From Odontesthes bonariensis (Eukaryota > Chordata > Actinopteri > Atheriniformes > Atherinopsidae): a stretch of 64,000 nt of DNA. Positions 10,964 to 24,230 of the stretch are shown in pieces (the stretch's first letter is position 1; each line of letters starts with the position of its first letter). Under the pieces are notes generated by a model. It was not told the DNA's origin. It saw only the letters and a list, made by a program, of their open reading frames with translations, and did no database searches. The stretch is taken from assembly GCF_027942865.1 (NCBI RefSeq), contig NC_134516.1, positions 22,407,822 to 22,471,821 on the forward strand, read 5' to 3'. A program made the translations under genes and the position numbers.

Positions 10964-13900
10964 TCAGAGCATGAACGACTGTGTGTGTTTGAAATCCTGC
11001 GGCTGAGAGGAACAGAGAAAGAAGAATTAATGTTTCAATACTGAACACTTCTCTTTCTGCCTTTTTTCTTTTCTTTTCAGGATTATGGCTCCTTGAGGTG
11101 ACCAAGCACAAAGCCTCAGACATTGGCGAAGAGCAGACAGAAAATGAGCGAGAGAAGCACTCACTTCTTGGGGAGGTGGGATGTAGTTGACATTGGACCT
11201 GAAAGACAAAGACACGGTAAGCGCATATCAGACAGACGGCTGCATCCTAAGTCATATCTCGCAGACTCGCACATCACCGTCACGGCACAGGGCGAACAGG
11301 CAAGTCTGACTCCGAGCTTTAATTATGAGGCAGGATTGCATTAAGCAGAAGAGGGTAAAGTGGAAGGAATCCACAGTTGATGTACCCTTTTCAGAAAAGT
11401 ATAGTATGATTGTTTAGCTTGTCTGTCACTGTAGAGAAGCCAAATGAAATTTAAATGTAAAAGCTAATGACTTAATATTGGAACTGAACCCAGTCAGGAA
11501 ATCAACCACAGTAGTTATCATGTTAGTTTTTGTTTGAACATGTAGCTAATTTTTTTACACCCTCACAGAGCCACACCGTTTCCTGTTTCCAATCTTTATG
11601 CTTCGCTGACCTCGTCTCCTGCATCCAGCTTTGAAGATCCCATCTACCTCCCAGAAAGAGCACATTTGAACCCAAATTTTCTATGTTGCCGACTCGTTTT
11701 GGGTTGAATAGTTGCTAAAAGACGCTCTGCGATATTGTGATATACTTGGACGACACCAGTATAGAATAAAATAGATCTTTATTGTTTAAAAAAAAGAAAT
11801 TAAATAAATAAGCAGCTCCAAGACCGCCATAAATGTACATGAATGGAATACGATAACGCAGTGAGGATGTATATACAAAAGTCATAGGCAACATTGAGAT
11901 GAAATAGTGCAAATGAAGTGAGAGAGACATTAGAAAGGCAAAGTGAGTGGTTACGACCAGTTAGAGATGGGTTTTCATGGGTTATTTCTCTTTTAGTCCT
12001 CAGGGAGAGGATGAGTTCTGCATTTGACCGCGTGCGGGAAGAAGCCGTTTAGCAGTCTGTTCGTTTTTGTTCCGATCGATCTGCATCTCTTCCCAGGGAG
12101 TAAAGGGGGGGGTCACATGATGTCCAGGCTGAGTGGGGTCCTTTAAAATGCAGCTAGGCTTTCTTTTACAGTCAGCAAGTGTAAACGTCTCTGAGGTTGG
12201 GAGGTTGGGGAGGGGGTAATGTGCCGATTACCTGTTTTGCCGCCTTCACCAGCCGCTGCAGTCCTACCTGTTCTCTCCTGTGCAGCAGTCAGGAGGCGAT
12301 GGGGGAGGTCGGCATGGTTTCACTTCCTGAGAAAGTAAAGCCTTCCTCACCTGACGGGAGATGTGAACATAAAAAAAACTTGAAGCTCTCTTACCTCTCT
12401 ACTTCCTCCCCATGTATGACGAGGGCAGAGAGCTCGGTGCACAGTGTTCTCTTGAAATTTACAGTCCGTTTCTTGGTCTTTGTGATGTTTAAGTCCAGGT
12501 TATTATGAAAGGACCATTCTGTCAGATGAACGTCCTCCCTGTTGGCATCATCGGGGAGTTGGACGATGATGATGGTAGGTTGCACAGGAGGCTGTGGTGT
12601 GCTGCTGTTCAGGATGAGAGACGATGATCCAGATGTTCTGGGGTTCAGCTGGTCTCCAGATTGAAACGCAGAGTTCTGTATTCTGACGGCTTTTACTTGA
12701 GGAACAGTTTAGATGAGTTTGTTCCAGATGCACTTTCAGCGCAATAGTTTATATTTGACAAGACAGCTGGTGTGTGTATCCCCCAAGTCCGTGTCTTCAA
12801 AGCAGTCATGCAGGGCTCAGGTGGCATACTCCACACTTTGACTGTCTTCGTGGAGGACCTCTGTCTACAGCTCAGTGATATATTTGCTGGGATCAGGGAC
12901 AGAAACAGATGATCTGAGAGTTCCACAAAGAGTTTACTTTTAAGGCACGTGAAATGTTGCAGTACACCATCTAAAAGTGTGTTTTCTGTTGCCGGGCAGT
13001 TTTCAGATGTGGGGAGAACAGACTTCAACTCGGGATGAATATGTAACGACATAAAACTGTCACCACACAGGAGATGCAAGGGCAATTCTCAACAGGCTGT
13101 TTATACCAAATATAAGGTAAGAAAAGTTTTCACTGGTTGGATTCCCAAAGACTAGCGGGGAGTGTGCTTCGGCTTTGTTTTCCGCACCGGAAACTAGTTC
13201 CCAAACCGACATGAGCAAACCAAGCCTTGCGTGTTGTTTACACAGTCATTTGCACTCGATGTGAAAGTACACCACTCACACAGTAATTAGAAGGTAAATC
13301 AAGTAAATTAATTCACGTTGGGCGAAATATTTCGAGTGGCGACGCTAGCATGTATGTATTACTCGCAACCAAGCAGTGGTCAGTGCTGTGAGATTCGGAC
13401 AATGCCTGGGTCGCCAGGAAAACGCTCCCACACACTTATTTATGTCTCGGGAATGCGGGGATACACTTAATTTGGCCTGGGGGTGGCGTATCCCTTTAAG
13501 AAAGCTCCACCCAATGTTTGAATTTAACACTTCATTCAACACAGAGTTCAAGCAAATGTCAATTTGACTAAATATGATACATTTAATTTAATTCAAATTA
13601 ATCAGATTTGAGACATTGTGTCTCTTATAGCATATAAACTAAATGCTAGCATATTGATCTTAAGCTCCTGAAAACTTCTGTTTGATATTTCACACGTTTT
13701 TCATGTATTAGCTGCTCTTTTCTCCATCTGAAAGGCAGATGTAGACCTCTGCATGAAGAGTAGAAACAGAAATAGAACAAAAATGTCTGCACCAGCACTT
13801 TTACAGCTCAGTAATTAACGCTTCATCTTGTTAGTTTAATCCCAACAAAAACCCGGCGTGAGTAGAATTTATGGCCTCGCAGGAGGTTGTGTCGGGCCTA

Positions 13901-14340
13901 GTTCTTGGCTAGGTTCAGTGATTTCCTGGAGTTCACACTGGTAATAAGATTTAAACTATTGTGGGTGTTAATTTGTCCTCATGCGTCACACTCACGTGTC
14001 TTCAGTTCTGTGCAGGGTTTGGCTGCTGATGTGGGCTACACCGTGACACTGGGAGATCCAAAAGGACCTGCAGGGGTCAGGCCGGTGGCTTTAAAAAGGA
14101 CGGAGTCATCTCTTAAGTCAGACTGCACACCATGCTGGAGCAGGTGGGTTAATGCTATTAGATCATTCATAGAGGAGCTGGAAAATGGGCACAATTACCT
14201 GTATTGCTAGTTTGGACTGTTTTATTGTGGCCGCTCTCATGCACGTTTTTTTTTTTTTTTTTTTTTTTCAAAACTAAAACTTTAGGCTAGTTTTACAAGA
14301 CAAAAAGTGCATTCAGAGCAGTACCGAGCGCCATTTAATC

Positions 14341-14377
<37 letters not shown>

Positions 14378-17300
14378 AAAAAAACTTAAAGTAAACATGA
14401 GTGGCTATAGATTAAGTATTTTTAATATAATTGTTAACATCAGCTCTCCTGTCTGATCCGACTTGGATCACTTTAATACAACAAATTTGGCGTCACAGTT
14501 TAAATGTCCCCTCGATAAGACGGGGCGGGTTGTCACGACCACTTGCGTGAAAGGGGTCGATATCCGAATGCAGAAATAGAGCTAATGTTACAACAACTTA
14601 ACTGTTTTCAAGTACGCCCATTTAAAATTACTTTAACAAAAACCAACAGTGCATCTCTATGAATTTACCAGCATTATTGTCTGAAAGACATGCAACCAAT
14701 CAGAACGCAGGTGAGCCACTACATGCAGCAATCCAACACCCTGTTATTCCAAATTCTTTGAGCAAGACATTTAACACCTACAAATGGTGAACTCCCTTGG
14801 ACACTGCTGGGTTATGAATTAGTATCTACTCTCCTGTGGGACATTCAAGTCCCTTAAATCTCTCCTATGAAACAACCTTTTATATATAATAAAAGTTGAC
14901 ATGAAATGTATTTCTGCCTGCCTTTTCTTCCAGTAACATTTTATGAACAAACAGCTAAATGTGTGTAATGGGATTTAAAGGAAATTTCTGTTCTTTTAAA
15001 TAGAAAACAGATCCTCTGCCAGACATTAACAGGATTGTTGTTTTTTTTCTGTTTCTCTCTCACAGGCAGATCTGCCTTCCTACTCTGTAAATTTGTGCCT
15101 GCTATCGGTGCATCAGAAATCACGTCACATTGTCTTGGAGTCTTTGTGAAGAAGCCGGTTCTATAAATAGGACGTTGACACTGACAGCTCCAGTTTAGCT
15201 CAGGAAGATAAGCATCAGACTTTAACCCAGACAAAGAGCTTTCGCATCAGCTTCAAAGGAGAGCTCAATGTTGCCTCTCCATCAAACTTGGAGCAGTAAC
15301 AAGCCAGTAATCAAATAACACAAAGTCACATGAGGACGTGCTTTTATGTCTCTGTGGTTTTAGTCAGACATCAAAATCTGCTCATGTAGTGCAGGGACCG
15401 TGATGGTGTGTACATGCACTGCATGAGTAGCCTTCTGTTTTACCACCGCCTCATCCTTCAATATCTGAATAATCCATATCAAATTACTCGTCCAATCTGT
15501 TTAATTGCCTTCAATCGTTTATGCTGCCAGTGTTGTTCTCCTTGCTGATTAACAGCCAGTAATTATTCCATTATTATGTTGCTGTGATTGTTTCTCCTTC
15601 TATTTTCTGCCTTTTTGGCTCATTTGTCCAGCTACGTTTTTTAAAATAATTTCAACTAACGTATATCGGATTAATGGCAACTACTTTCCTCATGGTTTTA
15701 CATCTGTTGGTGCCAATCACTAAATGAACTGAAGCGCAGGCGCTGCTGGGGCTTAAAACACACACACAGCCACAGCTGTCACTTTACACAGTCCTGACTC
15801 AGCACACAGATGCAGACATGCGGCCCTAAGAGCAACAACAATCCACCCCCCCTTCCCCTCAGTGTATGAGATATTAGTGTTTGTTCACATCAATGTTAAT
15901 GCAATCACAAAGCTCTTACCTTCCTCTGTGTCCTGCTGATGGATGAGTCGCAGCCACAGTGGAGAAAACAGAGTTATGTCAGTCTTTTTGGGAGAGAATA
16001 AAAACAGTATCTGATGCACTGATCACAGAAGTGAGCTAAACTTACGGGTGAAGAAGCCGTTGCGGTGCAAGGCGAGTCCCCCGCAGCCCAAGACCACGAT
16101 GATCAGGAAGACAACGAGCACTGTCGTCACCACGGCCGTCACGTTGACATCCTCTGCAAGCGAGACAGCAGAGCAGACGAGATAACGAAGAAGAAGTTTC
16201 TTAAACACTAATAAATACAGTCTGCTGGCCATACTTCAAATAAAATGGGTCTACTGTCTTTTTTTTGTGCTCTATTATTAGTTGGTTCCTTGCTTAACGT
16301 CAAAGACATCGGGTCATTTATTATTATTAGCAAGCTCATCATTTAATTATAACATTGTAAATATATCCAAATATGGATTCAATGTCCCCTCAAGGTGCAA
16401 GTGAGTCTAAACAGGTGTTTCACATATTCAAGGCAGGGTGAAAGAAATCTGGTGAGCGTTTCCTCTCCACTGCCTCCTTGATTTAGTCCAGAGCTGAAAG
16501 GTGTGGGAGGAAGAGGCAGGAAAACACACCTATTGTCATGTGCTTTCCCTCGCACATCTTTGGCGACCCGACTCCATTGGAAGCCAGGCAGCTGTAGCGG
16601 CCGGTGTCCTCCTTGGCTACGGCCTTAAACTCCTGCAGAGGAGACAGAGAGGGAAGAAAAGAGCATGTTTTAATCCAAGAGTCCTTGAGCAGAACTCAGA
16701 AGCGCTACTTTATCTCGATTCCAATTTATCAGACAGCGACACTGCAAGAATACAACAATGTAAAACATTTCTCAACAGACACTCGAGCGGTTCCTGTTTT
16801 TTTCTTTATCTGTAAGCACGGTCTCACCAGTATTCCCGTGTGCGAGTTGATTAGATAGGTGGCGTTGGCGTGACGGGGAAGGCTGATTGGACGGTTGTCC
16901 TTGAACCAGGAGTATGTAGCGGGTGGGATGCTCTGCTGGTCCTGACAGCGCAGCTGCACCACAGAGCCCGTTACTGCTGCGCTTGGGATTTCGCAGGATG
17001 GGGTGTGTGGGGGCACTGAACGACAGGGTAAGCAAACATGAGCAAAACTCAAGAAAACAAATCCATCACAAGCGTTTGTTTTTCCAATCAATGGTACCTA
17101 AGACTTTGAGCGTGACGTTGGTCTCCCCGAGGCTGACGGTGTCTAAAGAAGCGCTGATCTCACAGCGGTACTCCCCAGCGTCCTCCTGGGTCACCTTACG
17201 CAGCGTTACCGTGGCGCCCTCAATGGTCGCTCGACCCACAAAGGGACCTGAAAGAAATATCGCAACGTCATGAAGAGGTCTTCCCTGTGTGCATATGAAT

Positions 17301-19426
17301 CCATGAAGTACATTACTTTGCCTAAAACCGAATGAACGTTAACGTCACTCTCTCACATCAGCTAATGTTTATGAACCCATCGCCAGAATGCCGTTATAGA
17401 AATGTTCTGTTTGAAAGTGAGTCCAAAACGCAACTGTCTGTATTAAATTTGAAGCGTTATGTTTGGAGTTTTCCCATCTGGGGAACACGGTAGTGGTAGT
17501 ATCATAGTGTGGACCTGCTTTGCTTAATCTGGATCTTCAGCCTTGTTTGAAAAAATACATTTTGAATTGTATCGACAAATTTGAAAAGGAAATGTGATCA
17601 AATCTGTCTTTAACTTAATGTGAATTAGTCTTATGGCTAACTCGGGTACATTTACATTTCAACTTCTTTAAATGTTGATTAATGTCTATTGTTCTTCTGG
17701 CCAATTCCAAGTCCTGACTTCAGTCCGACAGAAAATCTCGAGGAAGGACCTGAAACTGACCAACATTCTTTGTCAAATTATTTGCAGCCGTGAAGCCACC
17801 TTTCAAAGGAAGAAGCATTTCAAGTCCTTAACATATCTGAGAAAATCTTTGCTGACCTGGTAAAAGCTTTTGTATGATTCATCATTTATTCACCATTAAA
17901 TTCACACCATCAGCCATGAAGATGAGAGACTGAGGACAAGAGACAGGTTAAGCTTTTATGCCTCAACACCACCAACACAGGCTGTGCTAAAACACCTCAC
18001 AGTTTCTCCATCATTTCTCTCGCCCCAAGTTGTTTTCCTCCTCCTTCCAGAAGCCTCTTCAAGCTGATTAAAACAATGCTCTGTTTATAGAGAGCGCCGG
18101 GTTATTTTCTCACCTCTGAAGTCTCCGTTGAAGTACACAAAGGAAACATCTTTCCCCTTTTTCTTCCACTCGATGCGTGGGTTCTGGTCCCTCTCCGTGC
18201 GGAACGTGCACGACAGCACGGCGTCTAAAAGGGGGAATGTGACCGATGAGCTGTTAATTCCACAGCAGCAAAGAATCAGGTGGTTTTTAAGTGCTTGGCC
18301 CGTCTATGGCCTTATGGTGTACGCCATCAGAGAGAATCAGCTAAGCGTTTGCTTATTCAGCCTCACCTGAGGACTCCTCCACCTCCACCTTAGGTCTGTT
18401 GGTTGACACGGTTACAGGAACAGAGGGGGAACCTGGTGGGGGTGGAGAAAGAGGGAGAAAAAAAAAAAAGAAGAAGGGTGAGGCCAACTCAGAATGCAAT
18501 AAAAGTTGTCATCTATAAGGGGGCAAGGTGAATTGGATGAAGTGCTTCACGTGTCTGCCAACACGCAAGAGGAGAATGCTTAATGGCCGTCTTTGGACTC
18601 TGAGGACTGAGGTAAAGCCAGCATCTTTCTCCAGAAGGCCTGAAGTAAAGGCGGGATTACTCCCTCTCAACTTAATCCCGCAGGGGTTAAGGAGCAGCCT
18701 GCCGTATGTTTATTTAACCATTAAAGTAACCAATCGTTTCCCAAGTAGCTGGTCCGGATTAACCTGAAATTTGGAGGACATTCCCACTGCCATCTGTGTG
18801 TCACTGATACCAAACATCCAAACAGGAGGTGGAAGCAGTGGCTCATTTTCCTGTGTGCCCATTGGTTCATAGGGGTGGATTAGACTCTGGCCATCCTGCT
18901 ATTAAAGGAAGGCTAAACAACTGAAGGCTACCTCAGAGAGGAAGAGTGTGGCGGCACGCACACAGGAAGGGTCTCGGGAGAAAAGCGACAACTTAAAAAG
19001 TCTGAAAATTTAAGAAAAAGGGGGGAAATTCAGACTGAAAGCAATGCATTTTTTAAATCGCATGATAAATGTTGAATGGCGCCTCTGGGACTCTTCTCCG
19101 AGCATTACGCTCTACCAAAAGCGTGTAATTTGGCTTAATGTGGATGTCAGTGAGAACACACACACACACTCATCTACCATTGTTCCTGCAAATGATACAA
19201 CACAAATCAGGATTTATAAAACAAGTACTCCATTACTCAGTAGTCCAGTTTCCTGTTTGTCTGTAACTTCCTGTGTTGGGTCCATTGTTGCTCTATTACC
19301 ACAAGTCACAGAGGGCGTCCCCTCGAAAGGGGGGGGTGCTAAGAATGCAGGGAAAGCTGAGACAAAGAGCAGGAAGAGTTGAATTAAACAGCATGACAGT
19401 TTAGATAGCCATACAAACAAAAGGTA

Positions 19427-19470
<44 letters not shown>

Positions 19471-22400
19471 CTCGGCTGCTATTTTTACCGCAGCTTTTAC
19501 ACAAACAGCGGCCTATACAAAAATGATGTAATCTGCCAAATGCGTGAAGGCAAAGAGCAAGTTTGTTGAAAGCCTTTCCTGAAGTTGGAACAGTTAACAC
19601 CGGCTCCAGTCTCCTCCCTTCGCTCTGCCATGTGTTGACTTGCAGCAGTTTAACAGGATTATCGTAAACTTTGGCTCACTCTCCTCGACACTCTTGAAGA
19701 AGCACCGTGTCACCAGGTGGAGGGAGGGAGGGAGGGGGGGGGGGGGGGGGGGGGCTGGGGGGCTGGGGCGCTACAATCAGATTAAAAAAGGGACAGGAAT
19801 GAACCATCAAGGCGGGGACGTGCGTCCCTAAGAATAGAATCCAAATGGAGTGAAGGAGAGTGCGGCGGAGAGGGGACAGAGTGGAGGCTGGTGGAGTGGG
19901 GGACCAGAGACCTGCAGGAGCATGAATAAAAGAGAGAGTGGGACTGAAAGAGAGGGAGATCCTCTCCGACAGTAGGACTGCGAACGGGAGAAGCTCTTGT
20001 CACACAGGAAGTGCAGCGGGCTGACAACATGCCTGTATAGAAGCACACGCGCATCATAAATGAGCAGGGAGGCTGTGCGTGTGAGGTCCCGCTGCTTCAC
20101 TACTATGAACACTGTCAGCTTAAATGACCTCAATTAACTACAAAGGCGTCAAGGCGGACGATGAACACATGGCCTGTTCAGATCATTTCACAACCGCATG
20201 GGGGTTGGTTCGAATAGTAGGTTCACTACCGTCTTTGCAGTGATGGAAAGCAACTTATTAAATACATCAAAGAGCTATAATTACACACAGATTCAATGTA
20301 ACCGTATTCTACAGGAATATTTTAATGTCATTCCATTCCACCACATTTCTGAGAGAAATACTGCGCCTGCTACCCTGCGACATTTAGCTACTTGCTCCCT
20401 TTGAGGTGAAGATTTAACAACAATTTTCAGATGTAAAATCCAACGCCTTCGTAAACTAGTCGTTTCCAACGTTTCTGGCTTCCAACGTCTCACAGAAGCA
20501 CATTTAAGGTCTCGTTTCAGGCTTAGAGGACACTTTTCCTGCAGGACTTTTACTTCCACTGGTACCGTCTCTGTTCACATGGATGAATTTAAATGATACA
20601 TCAAAAACCATTAGTGTCACATGCTTGAATCGACCAAACAAAGTATGTTTCAATGAAGTGCTAAGGCAAGATGCCAGAGTAAAACACCGCCATAAATGTT
20701 TCCAGAAATCGGAGCCAAAACAAATCAGCGTCTTTTCCTCTTCATCACATATTGGGACACTTTGTGTGGAGTTTTTTTTTTTTTTTTTTGAAAAAGCTGA
20801 ATTTGATCATTTCTGAATCCCAACCAAGCCTTTATTGGAGTGCATGTTTTTAACTCACAAGGACCAAAATGATGGTTAAAAAATAATAATAAACAAAACC
20901 ACAAATAGAGGAAATGGCCTGGCTCTGGGTATACATGCAGAGTGGTTTCATCCTGTTTTGAGAAGCTCGATTTTCTTTGATTTCAGTTGGACTAACATGT
21001 TCACATGCATATTCAAAGTCTAGTATGGGTGAAAGTTTTTTCCCCAAGTGTCACGTAAATGTGACAAAGAGTGAATCTAAACAGAAAATGGGTGTTGATG
21101 ACAACAGGAATTCAAATCTCAAGAACCTATCATGCAGGCCCAACTACACAGGAAGCTAATCAGTACGGGAAACTGTTGATGGGGGTTTAATTTATGAAGA
21201 AAAAAAACGTGGTGGATAATTACCAGAAAGGACATGATCTTGCCCAAAATAAACCACAAATGCCAGATTTGGAACAACATTGTAGCTCCAGATTCTGTTG
21301 CCACCAATAAAGCCAAAAGTCCAGCAAACAGGCCCACGGGGGCCTAACCCAAGCAGAGAAGGAAAAACATCAAAACAAAGTGTGGCAAACACTGTGAGGA
21401 ATGGGTCTCAGACTGGACGCTTCAGCATGAGAAGACGACCAACAACCCTCCTGCTCCAACACATACGCCGTCATCCTGGGAAACATCCGAGTTCCATGTC
21501 TGGATGGATGAGCATCAACATCATCGTGTAGCAAGACAAAAGCTGCAAAAAATTTAGTAGCTGTTCAATATTTGAGCCTTTACTGTAATAGCAGAGCAGA
21601 TCAAGATAGCCGTGGCCCATTCTGTTATTAGCTGAGCATTTGGGACCATCAGGCTAGTTTATCTCAGCGGTTTGCAACAGGAAATCAAGTACAATAGATG
21701 TGCTAAAAATGAGTCATTTCAGCCAATGTTACCATTTGTTGCCACGTGGATTGGGCTTGATCAGCACACTCTGTTAGGAGGAACAATCACAAGTCAGATC
21801 TGGTTGCACTGTAAACGTCTGCTTTATTTTGCGGAAGCATTAGACTGAACAGGCTGAAGATAAACTCCAATTAGAAGCATCTGGGCCAGAGTTGAGAAGA
21901 TGCTGGCCCCTGGAAACGAGTGAGGAGGAAAAGAATATGGAGATAGACTTAATGAGCAGAGTGGTTTGCCAAGTTACAAAGATAATTCCAGCAAGTACAA
22001 ATCAAAAATTTCAAAAAGTCGCTCACATGTGCCTTTTAAGTTATTCATGCGCACCACAGCAGCAGGTCTCTGGTGGTTCTTCGGTATAGCGTCAGATATA
22101 TAGCCACTGTGGTAATTAAAACGCTTCTGCTACAGTAGGGGCCTGTTGTGGCTGTGAAGCAAAGGCACATCTAACAATAGCATCCGCGCACACAACAAAC
22201 ACAAACAAGGAGTTAGTGTGCGGCATCAACCAAACCCCGCAACGGCTTTAACTCAGAGGGACAGCAACCGTCTTGCCTGAGCAAAAAATAGAAGGAAGGC
22301 ACGCTCGCGTCTTGGCATGCAGCTTCACTCTCATTACGTGGTCCGTACAGAGTGTTACAGAGAAACCGGGCTGGCTGTTGGCAGGGCTGGGCTGAGGTCA

Positions 22401-23750
22401 AAAGCATGGTGCAGTAATAATTAAGGCACTTATTCGAATTAACCGGGAACGAATGAAAGAGGGAGGGAGATGGACCCATAGGAAATATCCTGTCTGGCTG
22501 TGTGATATAGATAAGGTGGATGGCACACGTTTCAAGGCTGCGGGGCTACAGAGAAAAACAGGATGCTGACTGTGTGTGTGCGTGCGTGCGTGCGCGTGTG
22601 TGTATGCGTGTTCTCCTGAACAAAGCCTGTCTGTATGTCTGCAACACAGTGAGCAACAGCTGTCTCAGTCAGATACAGTGTGTGTGCGCGCGCGCGCGTG
22701 TGTGTGTGTGTGTGAGGTTAATATGAGGGGATGTTGGGTTTCTTGCCACATGGACCCACCCAAAATATTTCCTCTCAGATTTTCTTAAACAGTCCAATCG
22801 ACAGGCAGCAGCAGCGCTGCTCTGTTCAACTGTTGACATCCGTCAGTGAGCCTGCCGATGACTTATTCCCGTCAGATCCACCAAAGCCCGACTGAAAATA
22901 CACACACACACACCTTCGTGAACTCGTGACTCCGTGGCCTGACAGGTGGCGAAATGTGGACAACACGGAGTAAAATGTGCGTCACTCACTCCAACTGTCT
23001 AATCGCATCCATGTCACGCCGCTGCCACTCCACTTCACTGAACTCTTAACAGCGCTTCCCCTGCTTTCTCTTTTCATGACTGTCACACAGGTTTCCATGC
23101 AGGATAATCGGGCGTGGGGGGGGGGGGGGGGGGGACTCGTCTCGTGTTGTTCCCAAACCTCCAGACATCCTGCTGCACGGAAAACCAGTTTAAAGTTTCT
23201 GGTGGAAATCCAACCACTGACCTCATGCACAGATCTGCCCCCTCTTTTGCTAAGGGGTGCCCACCCGTCACCACCTTTGCCTGGAACCCTGCCAATACAA
23301 CTTTAGGGGGGCAACTTAAAGGGAACCCAGGCTGGCTGCTCCGTCACAGCAGCCCGCTCTCACAGAGGGGCTTTAACTAAAGTGGAATCTGCTTTACAGG
23401 ATCATGAACCCAACAGCCATTAGTATTTTTTTTTAAGGAACTTTTTCCTTCCGATTATAGTCTTAAACATACCAACTTTTGTAAACAACATTAAAAAACA
23501 CCTCCCTAAATGTATCACTCGCTGTCTGAGAGTTCATCCCAATTCATCCACTGACGGTTCGATAAATAAGTTGTAACAGGATCAGTTAAAAAAACTCATC
23601 ATTTTCTATACCGAGCCTTGTCCCGCGGAGAAAAGTAGAGGAACGCAAGTACCCAGGCAGAGAGAGTTACCCAGAATAAATAGTTTCCATATTCCACTTA
23701 CATTGCATCAGTAAAACAACAATCGGAAGATACAGGGACGTCCCCTCCAT
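10964..23750 (-). CDS. jam2: junctional adhesion molecule 2 (JAM-B)
   Basis: Ten coding exons, in transcript order: 23750-23702, 18432-18367, 18224-18114, 17247-17098, 17015-16828, 16632-16530, 16153-16046, 15932-15920, 11198-11165 and 10996-10964. They total 855 nt and encode 284 aa (human 298). All are GT-AG with matching phases. JAM2 is a type I membrane protein of tight junctions, endothelium and fusing myoblasts that binds itself and JAM3. A signal peptide occupies residues 1 to about 17. Ig domain 1 has Cys44 and Cys104 with Trp58, and carries the JAM dimer motif R-I-E at 55-57. Ig domain 2 has Cys149 and Cys203 with Trp162. N-glycosylation sequons are at Asn119 and Asn176. The membrane span is about 226-251. 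The short tail ends in SFML, a PDZ-binding terminus like the FII end in mammals. The start ATG has A at -3 and G at +4. jam2a/jam2b ohnologue identity is not resolved. Confidence 0.93.
11715..13085 (-). mobile_element. decayed L2/CR1-type LINE fragment in jam2 intron
   Basis: On the minus strand a broken frame at 13085-12693 carries pieces typical of the endonuclease-to-reverse-transcriptase linker of fish LINEs: LKSVLP, NTLLD, LSDHLFLSLIPA and TKTVKVW. At 12585-12391 comes a late reverse-transcriptase piece with LDLNITKTK and IHGEEVE. A degenerate C-terminal stretch and a tail rich in TATTTATTT and TTTGCACTA follow down to about 11715. Many stops and frameshifts show it is dead. The exact LINE clade is uncertain. 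Confidence 0.65.
13086..15919. other. jam2 intron remainder
   Basis: Intron sequence between jam2 coding exons. It contains a TA-repeat at 14344-14372, a T-run near 14250, and at 13330-13500 a stretch ending CGTATCCCTTTAA that may be one end of another TTAA-type element whose partner end I could not find. No exon is supported. Confidence 0.4.
15920..15932 (-). CDS. jam2: jam2 13-nt microexon with tandem CAGCAG acceptor
   Basis: Minus-strand GACACAGAGGAAG lies between ...CATCAGCAG and GTAAGA. It joins the membrane exon (ending in phase 1) to the exon at 11198 in frame, reading R-H-R-G-R. The acceptor is a tandem CAGCAG: using the upstream AG adds three bases and changes the start of this segment to P-G-H-R-G-R. 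Skipping the 13-nt exon would break the frame. The total length and the recognisable C-terminus support inclusion. Confidence 0.7.
19431..19467. repeat. (AC)n microsatellite
   Basis: Uninterrupted AC dinucleotide tract of about 37 bases within jam2 intron 1. Confidence 0.95.
19734..19754. repeat. poly-G tract
   Basis: About 21 consecutive G, preceded by GGAGG repeats and followed by G-rich sequence. G-quadruplex capable, and length may be assembly-sensitive. Confidence 0.9.
22678..22713. repeat. alternating GT/GC tract
   Basis: A purine-pyrimidine alternating run with a central GC-dinucleotide block between GT repeats, a classic Z-DNA-prone composition. A similar degenerate run lies at about 22569-22611. 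Confidence 0.85.
23116..23134. repeat. poly-G tract
   Basis: Nineteen consecutive G within jam2 intron 1. Confidence 0.9.
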
Positions 23751-24230
23751 TATCGTCCACAACTCTGGCTGAGTCTTCTTCCCTGGACGGAGCGCGGAGG
23801 CAGATCCCGAGCCTCGGCGTTCTTCTCACACTTGTTCACAACTCTCCGATAATTCATCCAGCATCTAGGGAATAAACTGTCCAGAAGTGTGTGCGCGTGG
23901 GGGAGGTGGGGAGGAGAGGAGGAGACCGGACTGCCCCGGCGCGGATGTGTTTGCAGCCGGCGAGCGGAATGAGCGGGGCGCAACTCCGTTCAATCAGCTC
24001 GGTCCTGGCGGAGACGTCGGGCAGGGAATGGCGTGCATCGGTCACTGTCACAGACGCGAATGAATGTCCTCTGTTCTTGTCGTGCGGTTTCGGCGCTGGT
24101 TGAGATTGAGGTGGAGATGGAGGGAGGAAGGGAGGGCGGAGTGAGCTGCGAGCCGAGCGGCGGAGCGCCGAGAGCGCAGCGCCGTGTCCAAGACGCGCAC
24201 TGCACTGCCAAGTGGAGTCAGCTGGGCATG
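23751..24230 (-). promoter_or_regulatory. jam2: jam2 5' UTR and CpG-rich promoter region
   Basis: Directly upstream of the jam2 ATG on the minus strand the GC and CpG content rises sharply, with many GCG and CGC words at about 23800-24220, and falls again by 24300. This is the expected position of a CpG-island promoter. The transcription start cannot be fixed from sequence. No TATA box is obvious. Confidence 0.55.

Larger units (their letters stand above)
18433..23701. other. jam2 first intron
   Basis: A 5.3-kb intron between the signal-peptide exon and the first Ig exon. It contains an AC-repeat at 19431-19467, a 21-base G-run at 19734-19754, GT/GC-alternating tracts at about 22569-22611 and 22678-22713, and a 19-base G-run at 23116-23134. 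No coding exon is recognisable on either strand. Confidence 0.5.

Noticed and set aside
13330-13500. Possible TTAA-type transposon end (CGTATCCCTTTAA)
   Set aside because: No matching inverted end found within several kb.
16501-17273. Plus-strand open frames of 100-116 codons at 16.5-17.3 kb
   Set aside because: They are the antisense shadow of the jam2 Ig exons.
21119-21392. Two overlapping minus-strand open frames with hydrophobic content in jam2 intron 1
   Set aside because: No start context, splice signals or recognisable family; the hydrophobic pattern follows from base composition.
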